A stretch of 64,000 nt of DNA from Pseudomonadota bacterium (GCA_021851785.1 JAJZBV010000013.1:1-64000); one strand, 5' to 3'. Positions 16,210 through 26,828 are shown, counted from the stretch's first letter. Numbers and translations are program-made. Notes: generated by a model not told the origin, from the letters alone.

Positions 16210-17109
16210 ATGGATCCGCGCCGCGATCGAGCCATTGGCAGCCTGCTCGGGCTTGCGGCCGGCGATGCGCTTGGCGTGCCGCTGGAATTCCAGAAACGCG
16301 ATTCCCGCCCCGCCGTCACCGATCTCATCGGCGGCGGCCCGTTCGGCCTGAAGCCCGGCGAGTGGACGGACGACACCGCGATGGCGCTCTGTCTCGCCGA
16401 ATCGCTCCTCGTCCAGTCCGATCTCGATCCGCGCGACCTGATGGAACGTTTCGTGCGCTGGTGGAAAAAGGGCGAGAACAGCGCGACCGGCACCTGTTTC
16501 GACATCGGCAACGCGACCCGCGCGGCGCTCGAGCGCTTCCGCAAGAACGGCGACCCGATGGCCGGCTCGGAAGACCCGATGGACGCCGGCAATGGCAGCA
16601 TCATGCGCTTGGCGCCGGTTGCCATCCGCTGGCATGGCTCGCCCGATCGCGCGGCAAGCATCGCGCGGAGCCAGAGCCGGACCACTCACGCCGCGCCGGC
16701 TTGCCTCGACGCCTGCGAATTGCTCGCCCGCGTGCTGGTGGCGGCGATCGGTGGCGCCGGCAAGGCGGCGCTGTTGCAGCCGGCGCGGCCGGGCTGGCTC
16801 GCCGATATCACCCAGATCGCCGCCGGGCGCTGGCGCGACAAGCAGCGGGCGCAAATCCGCTCATCCGGCTATGTCGTCGATACGCTGGAGGCGGCGTTCT
16901 GGTGTGTGGCGCGCTCGGAGGATGCGCGCGCGGCGCTCATCCTCGCCGCCAATCTCGGCCAGGACGCCGATACCGTCGCGGCCGTCACCGGACAGATCGC
17001 CGGTGCCATCTGGGGAGCGTCGGCGTTGCCGCTGGCGTGGCGGGAGAAGCTGGTCGGCGCCGATCGCATCGTCCGGCTCGCCGAGCAGCTTTTCGACGCC
17101 GTAAAGTAG
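16210..17109 (+). CDS. ADP-ribosylglycohydrolase family protein, copy 2
   Basis: A 299-residue ARH/DraG-fold protein, tandem paralogue of the preceding gene. EWTDDTAMALCL near residues 57-68 and NLGQDADT near 252-259 supply the two-metal site, and GENSATGTCFDIG is typical of the family. GGAGGAG lies 7 bases before the ATG. It is the last gene of the purine run; A/T-rich DNA with a palindromic element follows. DraG, a relative, reverses nitrogenase ADP-ribosylation, but no nitrogenase genes are present here, so the substrate is unknown. Confidence 0.92.
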   Translation: MDPRRDRAIGSLLGLAAGDALGVPLEFQKRDSRPAVTDLIGGGPFGLKPGEWTDDTAMALCLAESLLVQSDLDPRDLMERFVRWWKKGENSATGTCFDIGNATRAALERFRKNGDPMAGSEDPMDAGNGSIMRLAPVAIRWHGSPDRAASIARSQSRTTHAAPACLDACELLARVLVAAIGGAGKAALLQPARPGWLADITQIAAGRWRDKQRAQIRSSGYVVDTLEAAFWCVARSEDARAALILAANLGQDADTVAAVTGQIAGAIWGASALPLAWREKLVGADRIVRLAEQLFDAVK

Positions 17110-17200
17110 AAAATGAAAGAAAAAGAAGCAAAAAGACTTTATTTGTTTTTAAGAACAGGGTATCGCCAGCGGCGATGCCCAACAGTATAAAAATTTTTTG

Positions 17201-17222
17201 GTTCTTTTTTGCAAAAAAGAAC
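17201..17222. repeat. A/T-rich dispersed palindromic element, copy 1
   Basis: GTTCTTTTTT-GC-AAAAAAGAAC is a perfect 22-base palindrome preceded by TTTTTTG. Related elements lie near 29200-29237 and 39074-39110. The surrounding 17110-17290 is strikingly A/T-rich compared with the flanking genes. It could double as the transcription end of the purine run. Confidence 0.8.
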
Positions 17223-17297
17223 AAATTTTCTTATCGTAAAAAAACCCTTGTCGGAAGCACGCTGCAATTATACAAATCATGACGTTTATCCATATTT

Positions 17298-17326
17298 CCA
17301 CGATATAATATCGTGGTTTAGAGGAG
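17298..17326 (+). promoter_or_regulatory. metY promoter with palindromic operator and ribosome site
   Basis: CCACGATAT-A-ATATCGTGG (17298-17316) is a perfect 19-base palindrome with a consensus -10 box TATAAT (17304-17309) at its centre. GAGGAG (17321-17326) then precedes the metY ATG by 7 bases. A repressor bound to this palindrome would mask the -10. A weak -35 such as GACGTT lies 17 bases upstream. The regulator is not identifiable. Confidence 0.6.
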
Positions 17327-17333
17327 TGCCGCG

Positions 17334-18647
17334 ATGACGGAATCCCATTCGCCCCATCCCGAAACCCTGGCACTCCATGCCGGCTGGCGGGCCGATCCCG
17401 CCACCAACGCGGTCGCGGTGCCGATCTACCAGACCACGGCCTATCAGTTCGACAGCGCCGAGCACGCCGCCAATCTGTTCGCGCTGAAGGAACTCGGCAA
17501 CATCTATACCCGCATCATGAACCCGACCGTCGATGTTCTGGAAAAGCGTCTCGCGGCGCTCGAGGGCGGGGTTGCGGCGCTCGCCGTCGCCTCGGGGCAG
17601 GCGGCGTCCGCCTTGGCGTTGCAGAATCTCGCTTGCGCCGGCGACAACATCGTGAGTTCGACCGATCTTTACGGCGGCACCTGGAATCTGTTCGCCAATA
17701 CCCTCAAGGATCAGGGGATCGAGGTGCGCTTCGTCGATCCCGAGGATCCGGAGGCTTTCGCCCGCGCGACCGATGCCCGCACCCGCGCCTATTACGCCGA
17801 GACGCTGCCCAATCCCAAGCTCCACGTCTTTCCGATCGGCGAGGTCGCGGCGATCGGGCGCCGTTTCGGCGTGCCGTTGATCATGGACAACACCGCCGCG
17901 CCGCTGCTCGTCCGCCCGTTCGACCATGGCGCCGCGGTGGTGATGTATTCGGCGACGAAATGGCTCGGCGGGCATGGCAACTCGATCGGCGGCGTGCTGA
18001 TCGATGGCGGCAATTTCGACTGGGCGGCCTTCCCCGAGCGCCAGCCGCTCCTCAACCGCCCCGATCCCAGCTATCACGGCGCGGTCTGGAGCGAGGCGGC
18101 AAAACCGCTCGGCCCGATCGCCTATATCCTCAAGGCGCGGGTGACGCTGCTCCGTGATCTCGGCGCCGCGATCAGCCCGTTCAATGCGTTTCTCATTCTC
18201 CAGGGGGTCGAGACCCTGGCCCTTCGCATGCGCGCCCATAGCGAGAATGCCGCGACCGTCGCGGCGTTTCTCGCGGCGCACGGCGAGGTCACGCGGGTCA
18301 TCCATCCGGGCCACGCCGAAGGGATCGCCGCCGAACGCGCGGCGCGCTACATGCCGGGCGGGAAGGGCGGTCTCGTCGGCTTCGAATTGAAGGGGGGCGC
18401 GGAGGCCGGGCGGCGTTTCATCGACGCGCTCAAGCTTTTCTATCACGTCGCCAATATCGGTGATGCCCGCAGTCTCGCGATCCATCCCGCGACCACGACG
18501 CATTCCCAGCTTTCGCCGCAAGAGCAGGCGGCGAGCGGGGTTTCACCCGGCTATGTGCGGCTTTCGGTTGGCATAGAGCATCGCGATGACATCCTCGCTG
18601 ATCTCGATCAGGCGCTCGCCGCCGCGCGACAGGCGATCGCGGCGTAA
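17334..18647 (+). CDS. metY: O-acetylhomoserine aminocarboxypropyltransferase (sulfhydrylase)
   Basis: A 437-residue Cys/Met-metabolism PLP enzyme. The Schiff-base lysine lies in YSATKWLGGHG, with the YTRIMNPT phosphate-binding motif near residue 62 and SGQAASALAL near residue 88. Length and the long C-terminal domain favour the MetY type, which makes homocysteine from O-acetylhomoserine and sulfide, over cystathionine enzymes of about 390 residues. The start is supported by GAGGAG at 7 bases. A perfect palindrome covers its promoter, implying dedicated repression, perhaps by sulfur or SAM status (inference). Confidence 0.92.
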   Translation: MTESHSPHPETLALHAGWRADPATNAVAVPIYQTTAYQFDSAEHAANLFALKELGNIYTRIMNPTVDVLEKRLAALEGGVAALAVASGQAASALALQNLACAGDNIVSSTDLYGGTWNLFANTLKDQGIEVRFVDPEDPEAFARATDARTRAYYAETLPNPKLHVFPIGEVAAIGRRFGVPLIMDNTAAPLLVRPFDHGAAVVMYSATKWLGGHGNSIGGVLIDGGNFDWAAFPERQPLLNRPDPSYHGAVWSEAAKPLGPIAYILKARVTLLRDLGAAISPFNAFLILQGVETLALRMRAHSENAATVAAFLAAHGEVTRVIHPGHAEGIAAERAARYMPGGKGGLVGFELKGGAEAGRRFIDALKLFYHVANIGDARSLAIHPATTTHSQLSPQEQAASGVSPGYVRLSVGIEHRDDILADLDQALAAARQAIAA

Positions 18648-18665
18648 GAGTGGCGCGGCGTAGGC

Positions 18666-18854
18666 ATGGCGGATGACGGCGACGAGGAGGGATCACCGCG
18701 GGGCGCGCTGATCGCGCTGGTGGTGGTGGCCGTTCTCGTCGCCGGCGGGCTGTGGCTGGTTCATGTCCTCGGCGATGCCGGCCGGATCCAGGATTGCGTC
18801 GCCGCCGGGCGCGGCAATTGCGCGCCGATCGCGGGGGCGGGCGGCGGGCGCTGA
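18666..18854 (+). CDS. small single-pass membrane protein
   Basis: A 62-residue protein: acidic N-terminus, one membrane helix at about residues 13-36 (ALIALVVVAVLVAGGLWLV), then a short tail with two cysteines in QDCVAAGRGNCAPI. The tail pattern, Cys-x7-Cys near the membrane, recurs in small alphaproteobacterial hypothetical proteins. It starts 18 bases after metY and faces ispF tail to tail. Function unknown. Confidence 0.65.
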   Translation: MADDGDEEGSPRGALIALVVVAVLVAGGLWLVHVLGDAGRIQDCVAAGRGNCAPIAGAGGGR

Positions 18855-18859
18855 TCCCG

Positions 18860-18878
18860 CGGCGCGGTCAGCGCGCCG
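18860..18878. terminator. GC hairpin between converging genes
   Basis: CGGCGCG/CGCGCCG, a perfect 7-base stem with the 5-base loop GTCAG, fills the 24-base space between the small membrane protein gene and ispF. It may end transcripts from both sides; there is no T-run, so the call is tentative. Confidence 0.4.
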
Positions 18879-19397
18879 TCATCGCCCCAGGGGCAGCAGA
18901 ACGAGCACGCTGGCGATCGCCGCGATCCCTTCGCCGCGGCCGGTGAAGCCGAGTTTTTCCGAGGTCGTCGCCTTGATCGCGACCCGGCCCGGCGCGACAC
19001 CGAGGAGGTCGGCGAGCCTTGCCGCCATCGCCGGCACGTGCGGGGCGATTTTCGGGCGCTCGCAGATCAGGGTCACGTCGGCATTGCCGAAAACGCCGCC
19101 GTTTGCCGCGATGCGCGCGGCGGCGTGGCGGAGGAAGCGGGCGCTGTCGGCGTCTTTCCATTCGGCGTCGGAGGGCGGGAAATGGCGCCCGATATCGCCC
19201 TCGGCGAGGGCGCCATAAATCGCGTCACAGAGCGCATGGATGCCGACATCGGCGTCCGAATGGCCGGCGAGCCCTTGCTCATGCGGAACCTCGATGCCGC
19301 AAAGAACGAGCTTGCGCCCGGGCGCGAAAGCGTGGACATCGAAGCCGGTCCCGACACGGGGCAGCCAGCTTGGCAACGGCGCATGATTTTCGTGCAA
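18879..19397 (-). CDS. ispF: 2-C-methyl-D-erythritol 2,4-cyclodiphosphate synthase
   Basis: IspF (172 residues) closes the cyclodiphosphate ring in the MEP isoprenoid pathway. GTGFDVHAF near residue 17 and [15 protein letters not shown] near residue 45 supply the metal-binding Asp and His; [14 protein letters not shown] near the end is the family signature. Many alphaproteobacteria have an IspD-IspF fusion, but this gene has only a short N-terminal tail before the IspF domain and no room for IspD upstream. It is divergent from dusB, with 94 bases between the start codons. Confidence 0.95.
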   Translation of the reverse strand: MHENHAPLPSWLPRVGTGFDVHAFAPGRKLVLCGIEVPHEQGLAGHSDADVGIHALCDAIYGALAEGDIGRHFPPSDAEWKDADSARFLRHAAARIAANGGVFGNADVTLICERPKIAPHVPAMAARLADLLGVAPGRVAIKATTSEKLGFTGRGEGIAAIASVLVLLPLGR

Positions 19398-19491
19398 AAA
19401 AACCGCGCTCCCGGCGCAAAATTGCTTTCTCTCTGCGCATGATCGCCGGACAATGGTTGCGCGTCAACCGCCATAGGGCTAATTTGATTAA

Positions 19492-20553
19492 ATGCTAAGC
19501 ACGCCATCACCGCAAACCGTCCTCCCATCCGGTTTTCCCGCCCTCGCCCCGATCGATCTCGGCGGCGGCGTGCGGCTTGCCGATCCGGTCATTCTGGCGC
19601 CGATGTCGGGCGTCACCGATCTGCCATTCCGCCGCCTGGTGCGCGCGCTCGGCGCCGGGCTCGTGGTTTCGGAGATGATCGCCTCGTGGGCGATGATCCG
19701 CGAAAATCAGACCACGCTGCGGATGGCGGAAGTGGTCTCCGGCAATGGCCCGAACGCGGTGCAGCTCGCCGGCTGCGAGCCGCAAGCGATGGCCGAGGCG
19801 GCGCGGATCGCGGTTGCGCGTGGCGCCGATCTGATCGACATCAATTTCGGCTGCCCGGTGAAGAAAGTCGCGCTCGGCCAGCAGGCGGGGTCGGCCCTGA
19901 TGCGCGACGAGGGGCAGGCGGCGCGTATCCTGGAAGCCACGGTGGCCGCCGTCTCCGTCCCGGTGACGCTGAAGATGCGCCTCGGCTGGGATCACGCGAG
20001 CCGCAACGCGCCGAGGCTCGCGCGCATCGCCGAAGCCTGCGGCATCCGCATGGTGAGCGTGCATGGCCGCACCCGCCAGCAATTCTACACCGGCAGCGCC
20101 GATTGGGATTTCATCGCCGAGGTCAAGCAGGCGGTTTCGATCCCGGTGATCGTCAATGGCGACATCAAGACGCCGCAAGACGCCGCGCGGGCGCTCGCCC
20201 GCTCCGGCGCCGACGGGGTGATGGTCGGGCGCGGCTGCACCGGCCGACCCTGGCTGCTCGCCGAAATCAGCCATTATCTCGCGACCGGCGCGAGGCTCGC
20301 GCCGCCGCCGCTCGCCCGCCAGAAGGCCATCCTGCTCGCCCATCTCGACGCCATGCTCGGCCATTACGGCGAGCATGCCGGGCTCCGCATCGCGCGGAAG
20401 CATATTTCCTGGTACACCGCCGGTCTTCCGGGCTCGGCGGCGTTTCGCGCCGAAATCAACCGCCGTGACGAGGTCGCTTCGGTCACGGCGCTGATCGACC
20501 GCCTCTATGACCCGCTCATCGCCGCGCCGTCGCCCGTCGCCGAGGCGGCATGA
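19492..20553 (+). CDS. dusB: tRNA-dihydrouridine synthase B (NifR3)
   Basis: A 353-residue FMN enzyme that reduces uridine in the tRNA D-loop. The flavin-barrel opening [15 protein letters not shown], the catalytic Cys in INFGCPVKK and the [14 protein letters not shown] phosphate-binding motif are clear. It is the first gene of the classic nifR3-ntrB-ntrC cluster and overlaps ntrB by 4 bases. No ribosome-binding sequence is visible in the 18 bases before the ATG, so translation may be leaderless or use a weak site. Confidence 0.96.
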   Translation: MLSTPSPQTVLPSGFPALAPIDLGGGVRLADPVILAPMSGVTDLPFRRLVRALGAGLVVSEMIASWAMIRENQTTLRMAEVVSGNGPNAVQLAGCEPQAMAEAARIAVARGADLIDINFGCPVKKVALGQQAGSALMRDEGQAARILEATVAAVSVPVTLKMRLGWDHASRNAPRLARIAEACGIRMVSVHGRTRQQFYTGSADWDFIAEVKQAVSIPVIVNGDIKTPQDAARALARSGADGVMVGRGCTGRPWLLAEISHYLATGARLAPPPLARQKAILLAHLDAMLGHYGEHAGLRIARKHISWYTAGLPGSAAFRAEINRRDEVASVTALIDRLYDPLIAAPSPVAEAA

Positions 20554-21682
20554 TGCGCGCCATGCCCGGGCTCGGCGGTGCCGGGCAGGTGGCGGAGACG
20601 GTGACCGCGGCGCCGGCGCTGCTGCTCGGCGCCTTGCCGGTGCCGGTGGTGCTGCTCGACGCGGCGGACCGCTTCCATTACGCCAATCATGCCGCCGAGC
20701 AATTCTTCGGCCTCTCGCAGGCGCAGCTTTCCCAGCTTCGCCTTCTCGATCTGGTGCCGCCGGACAACCCGGTTTTTCTGCTGCTCGCCCAGGTGCGGCG
20801 CGGCGAGGTGACGGTCGCGGATCACGACCTGACGCTCGAAAGCCCGCGCCTGTCGAAGCCGGGGATCACCGTCCAGGGCACCCCGTTTCCGGAAAAACCC
20901 GGCTTCGTTCTGTTGGTTTTGCAGGATTTTTCGGCGGCGCGGGCGCTCGATCGGCAATTGAGCTTTCGCGGCGCCGCGCGCAGCGTCGCCGGCATGGCGG
21001 CGGTGCTCGCCCATGAGGTGAAGAACCCGCTTTCCGGCATTCGCGGCGCGGCGCAATTGCTCGAAAACTCGGTGGGCGAAAACGATCGCGAACTCGCCGT
21101 CCTGATCCGGAACGAGGCCGATCGCATCCGCGCCCTCGTCGAGCGCATGGAGGTGTTCGGCGAGAAGCCGCTGCGGCGCGAGGCGGTGAACATCCATCGC
21201 GTGCTCGAGCATGTCCGCCGCCTCGCGCAATCCGGGTTCGCCGCCGGGATCCGCTTCCACGAGCTTTACGACCCGTCGCTGCCGCCGGTCTCCGGCCATC
21301 GCGACCAGTTGCTGCAAGTGGCCCTCAATCTCGTCAAAAACGCCGCCGAGGCGATCACCGAAGCCGGCGTCGAGCCTGGCGAGATCACGCTCTCGACGGC
21401 GTTTCAGCACGGCTTCCGCCTCGCCGTCCCCGGGGCGGAGGAATCGCTGCACCTGCCCCTCGTGGTCGCGGTGCGCGATAACGGGCCGGGCATCGCCGAG
21501 GACATCCGCCCGCATCTGTTCGATGCCTTCGTCACCTCGCGGGTTGCCGGCAGCGGGCTCGGCCTCGCGCTGGTCGCCAAGATCGTTGGCGATCATGGCG
21601 GGCTGATCGAGGTCGAGAGCCGCCCCGGGCGCACCGAGTTTCGTCTCCATCTTCCCATGATGAGTGAAAAAGGCGACGCCGC

Positions 21683-21686
<4 letters not shown>
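20550..21686 (+). CDS. ntrB: nitrogen regulation sensor histidine kinase NtrB
   Basis: NtrB (378 residues) phosphorylates NtrC under nitrogen limitation under PII control. It is soluble: an N-terminal PAS-like domain (about 25-130), a HisKA domain with phospho-acceptor His155 in [14 protein letters not shown], and an HATPase domain with VRDNGPGI and SGLGLALV motifs. It overlaps both dusB and ntrC by 4 bases, indicating one translationally coupled operon. Confidence 0.95.
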
Positions 21687-23140
<1,454 letters not shown>

Positions 23141-23150
23141 GGCGGGCGGG

Positions 23151-25427
23151 GTGGGCGCCGTGACGCTGATCCTCCCCTGGCGCAAGCCGGTGGCGGCGTT
23201 CGCCGAGGACCATTTCGCCGACCCGCGGAGGGCGCTGGCCGAAGACGCGAGCGCCGGGCGGCGGTCGCGGCGGTTGGCGCGGCTCGGCGACCTTCTGCTT
23301 GGCAAGGGGGCAACGCTCCTGCTCGCCGCCGGCGCGCTGTTGCTCGGCATCGGCACCTTCTCGGTGCTCGCCAATGGGGTGCCGCTCGGCCTCCGGCCAA
23401 ACCTGGTGTTCGGCCTGGTGCTCGCCAATGTCGTGGTGCTGCTGCTGCTCGGCGCGCTGCTCGCCGGGCGCGTCACGCGGGTCTGGGTCGAGCGGCGGCG
23501 CGGCTCGGCGGGCTCGAAGCTGCATGTCCGCCTGGTGCTGCTGTTCAGCGGCGTCGCCGTCGTCCCGGCGATCGTGGTCGCCGGCTTCGCCGCCGCGATC
23601 TTCAATGTCGGCATCGAGGCGTGGTTCAACGAGCGCGTGCAGACCGCGCTCGAGGAGAGCTTGCAGGCGGCGCAGGGCTATCTCGACGAGCATCGCAACA
23701 ATATCCGTGCCGACGCCCTCGGGATGGCCAATGACCTCGCCCAGGCCGGCCGCTTCCTCGCCGATGATCCGGAAACCTTCGCGCGCATCCTCGGCACCCA
23801 GGCGGCGCTGCGCGGTTTGACCGAGGCGGTGGTGTTCGAGCCCGAGACCGGGCAGGTGTTGGCGTCCGCCGGGCTGATGTCGGGCCTCGGCGCGGAATTG
23901 CCGCCGGCCTGGGCGATCGAGGCGGCGCGCGGCGGCGATGCCGTGGTCATGGATGGCGGCGACGGCACACGGGTGCGCGCCGTCGTCCTGATCAATGCGA
24001 CGCCGTCCTTGATGCTGATGATCGATCGCCCGGTCGATCCCGCGATCCTCGATCACATGGCGCGGGTGCAGAAGGCGGTCGCGGAATATGACCGCCTCGA
24101 TCAGAACCGCTCTGGCCTGCAGATCACCTTCATCGTCGTCTTCGCGCTCGTGGCACTCCTCGTGCTTGCCGCGGCGGTCCTGATCGGCCTCGTCATCGCC
24201 AATCAGATCGCGCGCCCGATCGGGTGGCTGATCCAGGCCGCCGAGCGGGTGCGGGCCGGCGATCTCGCGGTCAGGGTGCCGGAAACCGCGACCGGGGACG
24301 AGATCGCCGGGCTGTCGCGGGCGTTCAACCGCATGACCGGCCAGCTCGGCGCGCAGCGCAGCGAGCTGATGGACGCCTATAGCCAGATCGATGAGCGCCG
24401 GCGCTTCACCGAGGCGGTGCTGTCCGGGGTTTCGGCGGGGGTCATCGGGCTCGACGCCGAGGGGAGGATCGAACTTCCCAACCGCGCCGCCGGCGCTCTC
24501 CTCGATCGCGAGCTGATGACCGCGATCGGGCGCGATCTCGGGGAGGAAGTGCCGGAATTCGCGCCCCTGATCGATGCCGCCCGCGCCGCCCCCGAGCGCG
24601 CGCAGACCGCCGAAATCGCGATCGGCCCGGCCCATCGCCGCCGCACCCTTTTGGTGCGCATCGGCGCCGAGCAGGCGGCGGGCCGGGCACGCGGCTTCGT
24701 CGTCACCTTCGATGACATCACCGAGCTGCAATCCGCCCAGCGCAAGGCCGCCTGGGCCGATGTCGCGCGGCGCATCGCGCATGAGATCAAGAACCCGCTG
24801 ACCCCGATCCAGCTCGCCGCCGAGCGCCTCAAGCGCCGCTTCGCCAAGGAAATCCACTCCGACCCGGAGACTTTCACCCAATGCGCCGACACCATCGTCC
24901 GCCATGTCGGCGATATCGGCCGCATGGTCGATGAATTCTCGGCCTTCGCGCGGATGCCGCAGCCGGTGATCCGCGCCGAGGATATCGGCCGCATCCTGCG
25001 CGAGGTGCTGATCCTCCAGCGCCATGCCCATCCCGAGATCGCCTGGACGACGCGGATCCCGCCCGCCGGGCCGATCGCGCCCTGTGACCGCCGGCTGATC
25101 GGCCAGGCGGTCACCAATCTCGTCCAGAACGCCGCCGACGCGATCGCGATGCGCCCGGGCGCCGGGGCGATCGCGCTCGCGCTCGCGGAAACCGCGGACG
25201 CGGTGCGGATCGAAATCCGTGACGACGGCGTCGGCCTCCCCGCCGAGGACCGTGCCCGCTTGACCGAACCCTATGTCACGCATAAGCCGAAGGGCACCGG
25301 GCTTGGTCTCGCCATCGTCAAGAAGATCATGGAGGACCACGGCGGCAGCCTGGGGCTCGATGATCGGCGTGACGGGCCGGGCGCCATCGCCACCCTGATC
25401 TTGCCTCGCGCCCCTGCTTCTCCCTAA
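23151..25427 (+). CDS. ntrY: sensor histidine kinase NtrY
   Basis: NtrY (758 residues) is the membrane-bound partner kinase of NtrX, tied to nitrogen and redox responses in alphaproteobacteria. It has three hydrophobic segments before residue 160, a large extracytoplasmic stretch, another membrane segment near residues 325-350, a HAMP domain, a PAS domain near 420-530, HisKA with His544 in IAHEIKNPLTPIQ, and an HATPase domain ending GTGLGLAIVKKIMED. GTG 23151 is used; GTG 23160 is an alternative. It follows ntrC and precedes ntrX by 9 bases. Confidence 0.95.
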   Translation: MGAVTLILPWRKPVAAFAEDHFADPRRALAEDASAGRRSRRLARLGDLLLGKGATLLLAAGALLLGIGTFSVLANGVPLGLRPNLVFGLVLANVVVLLLLGALLAGRVTRVWVERRRGSAGSKLHVRLVLLFSGVAVVPAIVVAGFAAAIFNVGIEAWFNERVQTALEESLQAAQGYLDEHRNNIRADALGMANDLAQAGRFLADDPETFARILGTQAALRGLTEAVVFEPETGQVLASAGLMSGLGAELPPAWAIEAARGGDAVVMDGGDGTRVRAVVLINATPSLMLMIDRPVDPAILDHMARVQKAVAEYDRLDQNRSGLQITFIVVFALVALLVLAAAVLIGLVIANQIARPIGWLIQAAERVRAGDLAVRVPETATGDEIAGLSRAFNRMTGQLGAQRSELMDAYSQIDERRRFTEAVLSGVSAGVIGLDAEGRIELPNRAAGALLDRELMTAIGRDLGEEVPEFAPLIDAARAAPERAQTAEIAIGPAHRRRTLLVRIGAEQAAGRARGFVVTFDDITELQSAQRKAAWADVARRIAHEIKNPLTPIQLAAERLKRRFAKEIHSDPETFTQCADTIVRHVGDIGRMVDEFSAFARMPQPVIRAEDIGRILREVLILQRHAHPEIAWTTRIPPAGPIAPCDRRLIGQAVTNLVQNAADAIAMRPGAGAIALALAETADAVRIEIRDDGVGLPAEDRARLTEPYVTHKPKGTGLGLAIVKKIMEDHGGSLGLDDRRDGPGAIATLILPRAPASP

Positions 25428-25436
25428 GGTTGAGCG

Positions 25437-26828
25437 ATGGCCCATGACATTCTGATCGTCGATGACGAGCCGGATATCCGGCTCCTCATCGAGGGACTGC
25501 TTTCCGACGAGGGCTATGAGACCCGCAAGGCAAGCACCGCCGAGGAGGCGATCGCGGCGTTTCGCCAGCGCCGCCCCTCGCTCGTCATCCTCGATGTCTG
25601 GCTCCAGGACAGCGCGATGGACGGGCTCGGCATTCTCGAAACCCTCCATCGCGAGGAGCCGCAAGTGCCGGCGATCATGATCTCCGGCCACGGCACGATC
25701 GAGATGGCGGTCGCGGCGATCCAGCAGGGCGCCTATGATTTCATCGAAAAACCGTTCAAGGTCGATCGCCTGCTGCTGGTCGTGCGGCGGGCGCTGGAGG
25801 CGGCGCGGTTGGCGCGCGAAAACGCCGAATTGCGGCTCCGCGCCGGCCCCGAGAACGAGCTGATCGGCCGTTCACCGACGATCGAGGCGCTGCGGGCGGC
25901 GATCGAGCGGGTGGCGCCGACCGGCTCGCGCGTTTTGATCAGCGGCGCCGCCGGGGTGGGCAAGGAGATCGCGGCGCGCATGATCCATCGCCTGTCGCGC
26001 CGCGCCGAGGGACCGTTCGTCGTGCTCAACGGCGCGACGCTGAGCCCCGGGCGCTTCGAGGAGGAATTGTTCGGGATCGAGGCCGGGCCGGACCCGACGC
26101 TGCGCCCGCGCCGCGCCGGTGTCCTGGAGCGCGCCCATGGCGGCACCCTGCTGCTCGACGAGGTCTCGGACATGCCGCTCGAGACCCAGGGCAAGATCGT
26201 CCGCGCCTTGCAGGATCAGACCTTCGAGCGCATCGGCGGGGCGGCGCGGGTGCGCGTCGATGTCCGCGTCATCGCCACCACCAATCGCGACCTCCAGGCC
26301 GAAATCGCCGCCGGGCGGTTTCGCGAGGATCTCTATTACCGGCTCAGCGTGGTGCCGCTTCGCGTCCCCGCCTTGCGCGAGCGGCGGGAGGATATTCCGG
26401 CGCTGGCGCGGCATTTCCTGCAACGCTCGGCCGAAAGCGCCGGGATGCCGCGGCGCGAGCTGTCGACCGACGCGCTGACCGCGCTCCAGGCCCATGACTG
26501 GCCGGGCAATGTCCGCCAGTTGCGCAATCTGATGGACTGGCTGATGATCATGGCACCGGTGGCGCCGGGCGAATTGATCCGCGCCGACGCCCTGCCGCCC
26601 GAGATCACCTCCGGCGCGCCCGCCGTGCTGGCGCTCGACCCGCACGCCGATATCATGGCGCTGCCGCTCCGCGAGGCGCGCGAAGTGTTCGAGAGCCAGT
26701 ATCTGCAGGCGCAATTGCTGCGCTTTTCCGGCCATATCAGCCGCACCGCGCAATTCGTCGGGCTTGACCGCAGCGCCTTGCATCGCAAGTTGAAGCAACT
26801 CGGCATCCAGGCCGAGGATCGCGGCTGA
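25437..26828 (+). CDS. ntrX: nitrogen regulation response regulator NtrX
   Basis: NtrX (463 residues) has a receiver domain with Asp53 in LVILDVWLQD, an AAA+ domain with Walker A GAAGVGKE near residue 166 and Walker B LLLDEVSDMP, and a C-terminal helix-turn-helix. Unlike NtrC in the same operon it lacks the GAFTGA loop: the aligned stretch reads FGIEAGPDPTLRPRRAG. It therefore probably does not activate sigma-54 polymerase and may act as a conventional repressor or activator, as reported for several alphaproteobacterial NtrX proteins. Confidence 0.95.
   Translation: MAHDILIVDDEPDIRLLIEGLLSDEGYETRKASTAEEAIAAFRQRRPSLVILDVWLQDSAMDGLGILETLHREEPQVPAIMISGHGTIEMAVAAIQQGAYDFIEKPFKVDRLLLVVRRALEAARLARENAELRLRAGPENELIGRSPTIEALRAAIERVAPTGSRVLISGAAGVGKEIAARMIHRLSRRAEGPFVVLNGATLSPGRFEEELFGIEAGPDPTLRPRRAGVLERAHGGTLLLDEVSDMPLETQGKIVRALQDQTFERIGGAARVRVDVRVIATTNRDLQAEIAAGRFREDLYYRLSVVPLRVPALRERREDIPALARHFLQRSAESAGMPRRELSTDALTALQAHDWPGNVRQLRNLMDWLMIMAPVAPGELIRADALPPEITSGAPAVLALDPHADIMALPLREAREVFESQYLQAQLLRFSGHISRTAQFVGLDRSALHRKLKQLGIQAEDRG

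Noticed and set aside
15310-17109. Nitrogenase-control draG genes
   Set aside because: The family is shared, but there is no draT and no nif gene here; the proximity to the ntr cluster alone is not enough.
17110-17333. SAM-II riboswitch or small ORF before metY
   Set aside because: No SAM-II pseudoknot core recognised, and a consensus -10 box only 25 bases before the ATG leaves no room for a riboswitch. The short frames are A/T-rich chance ORFs.
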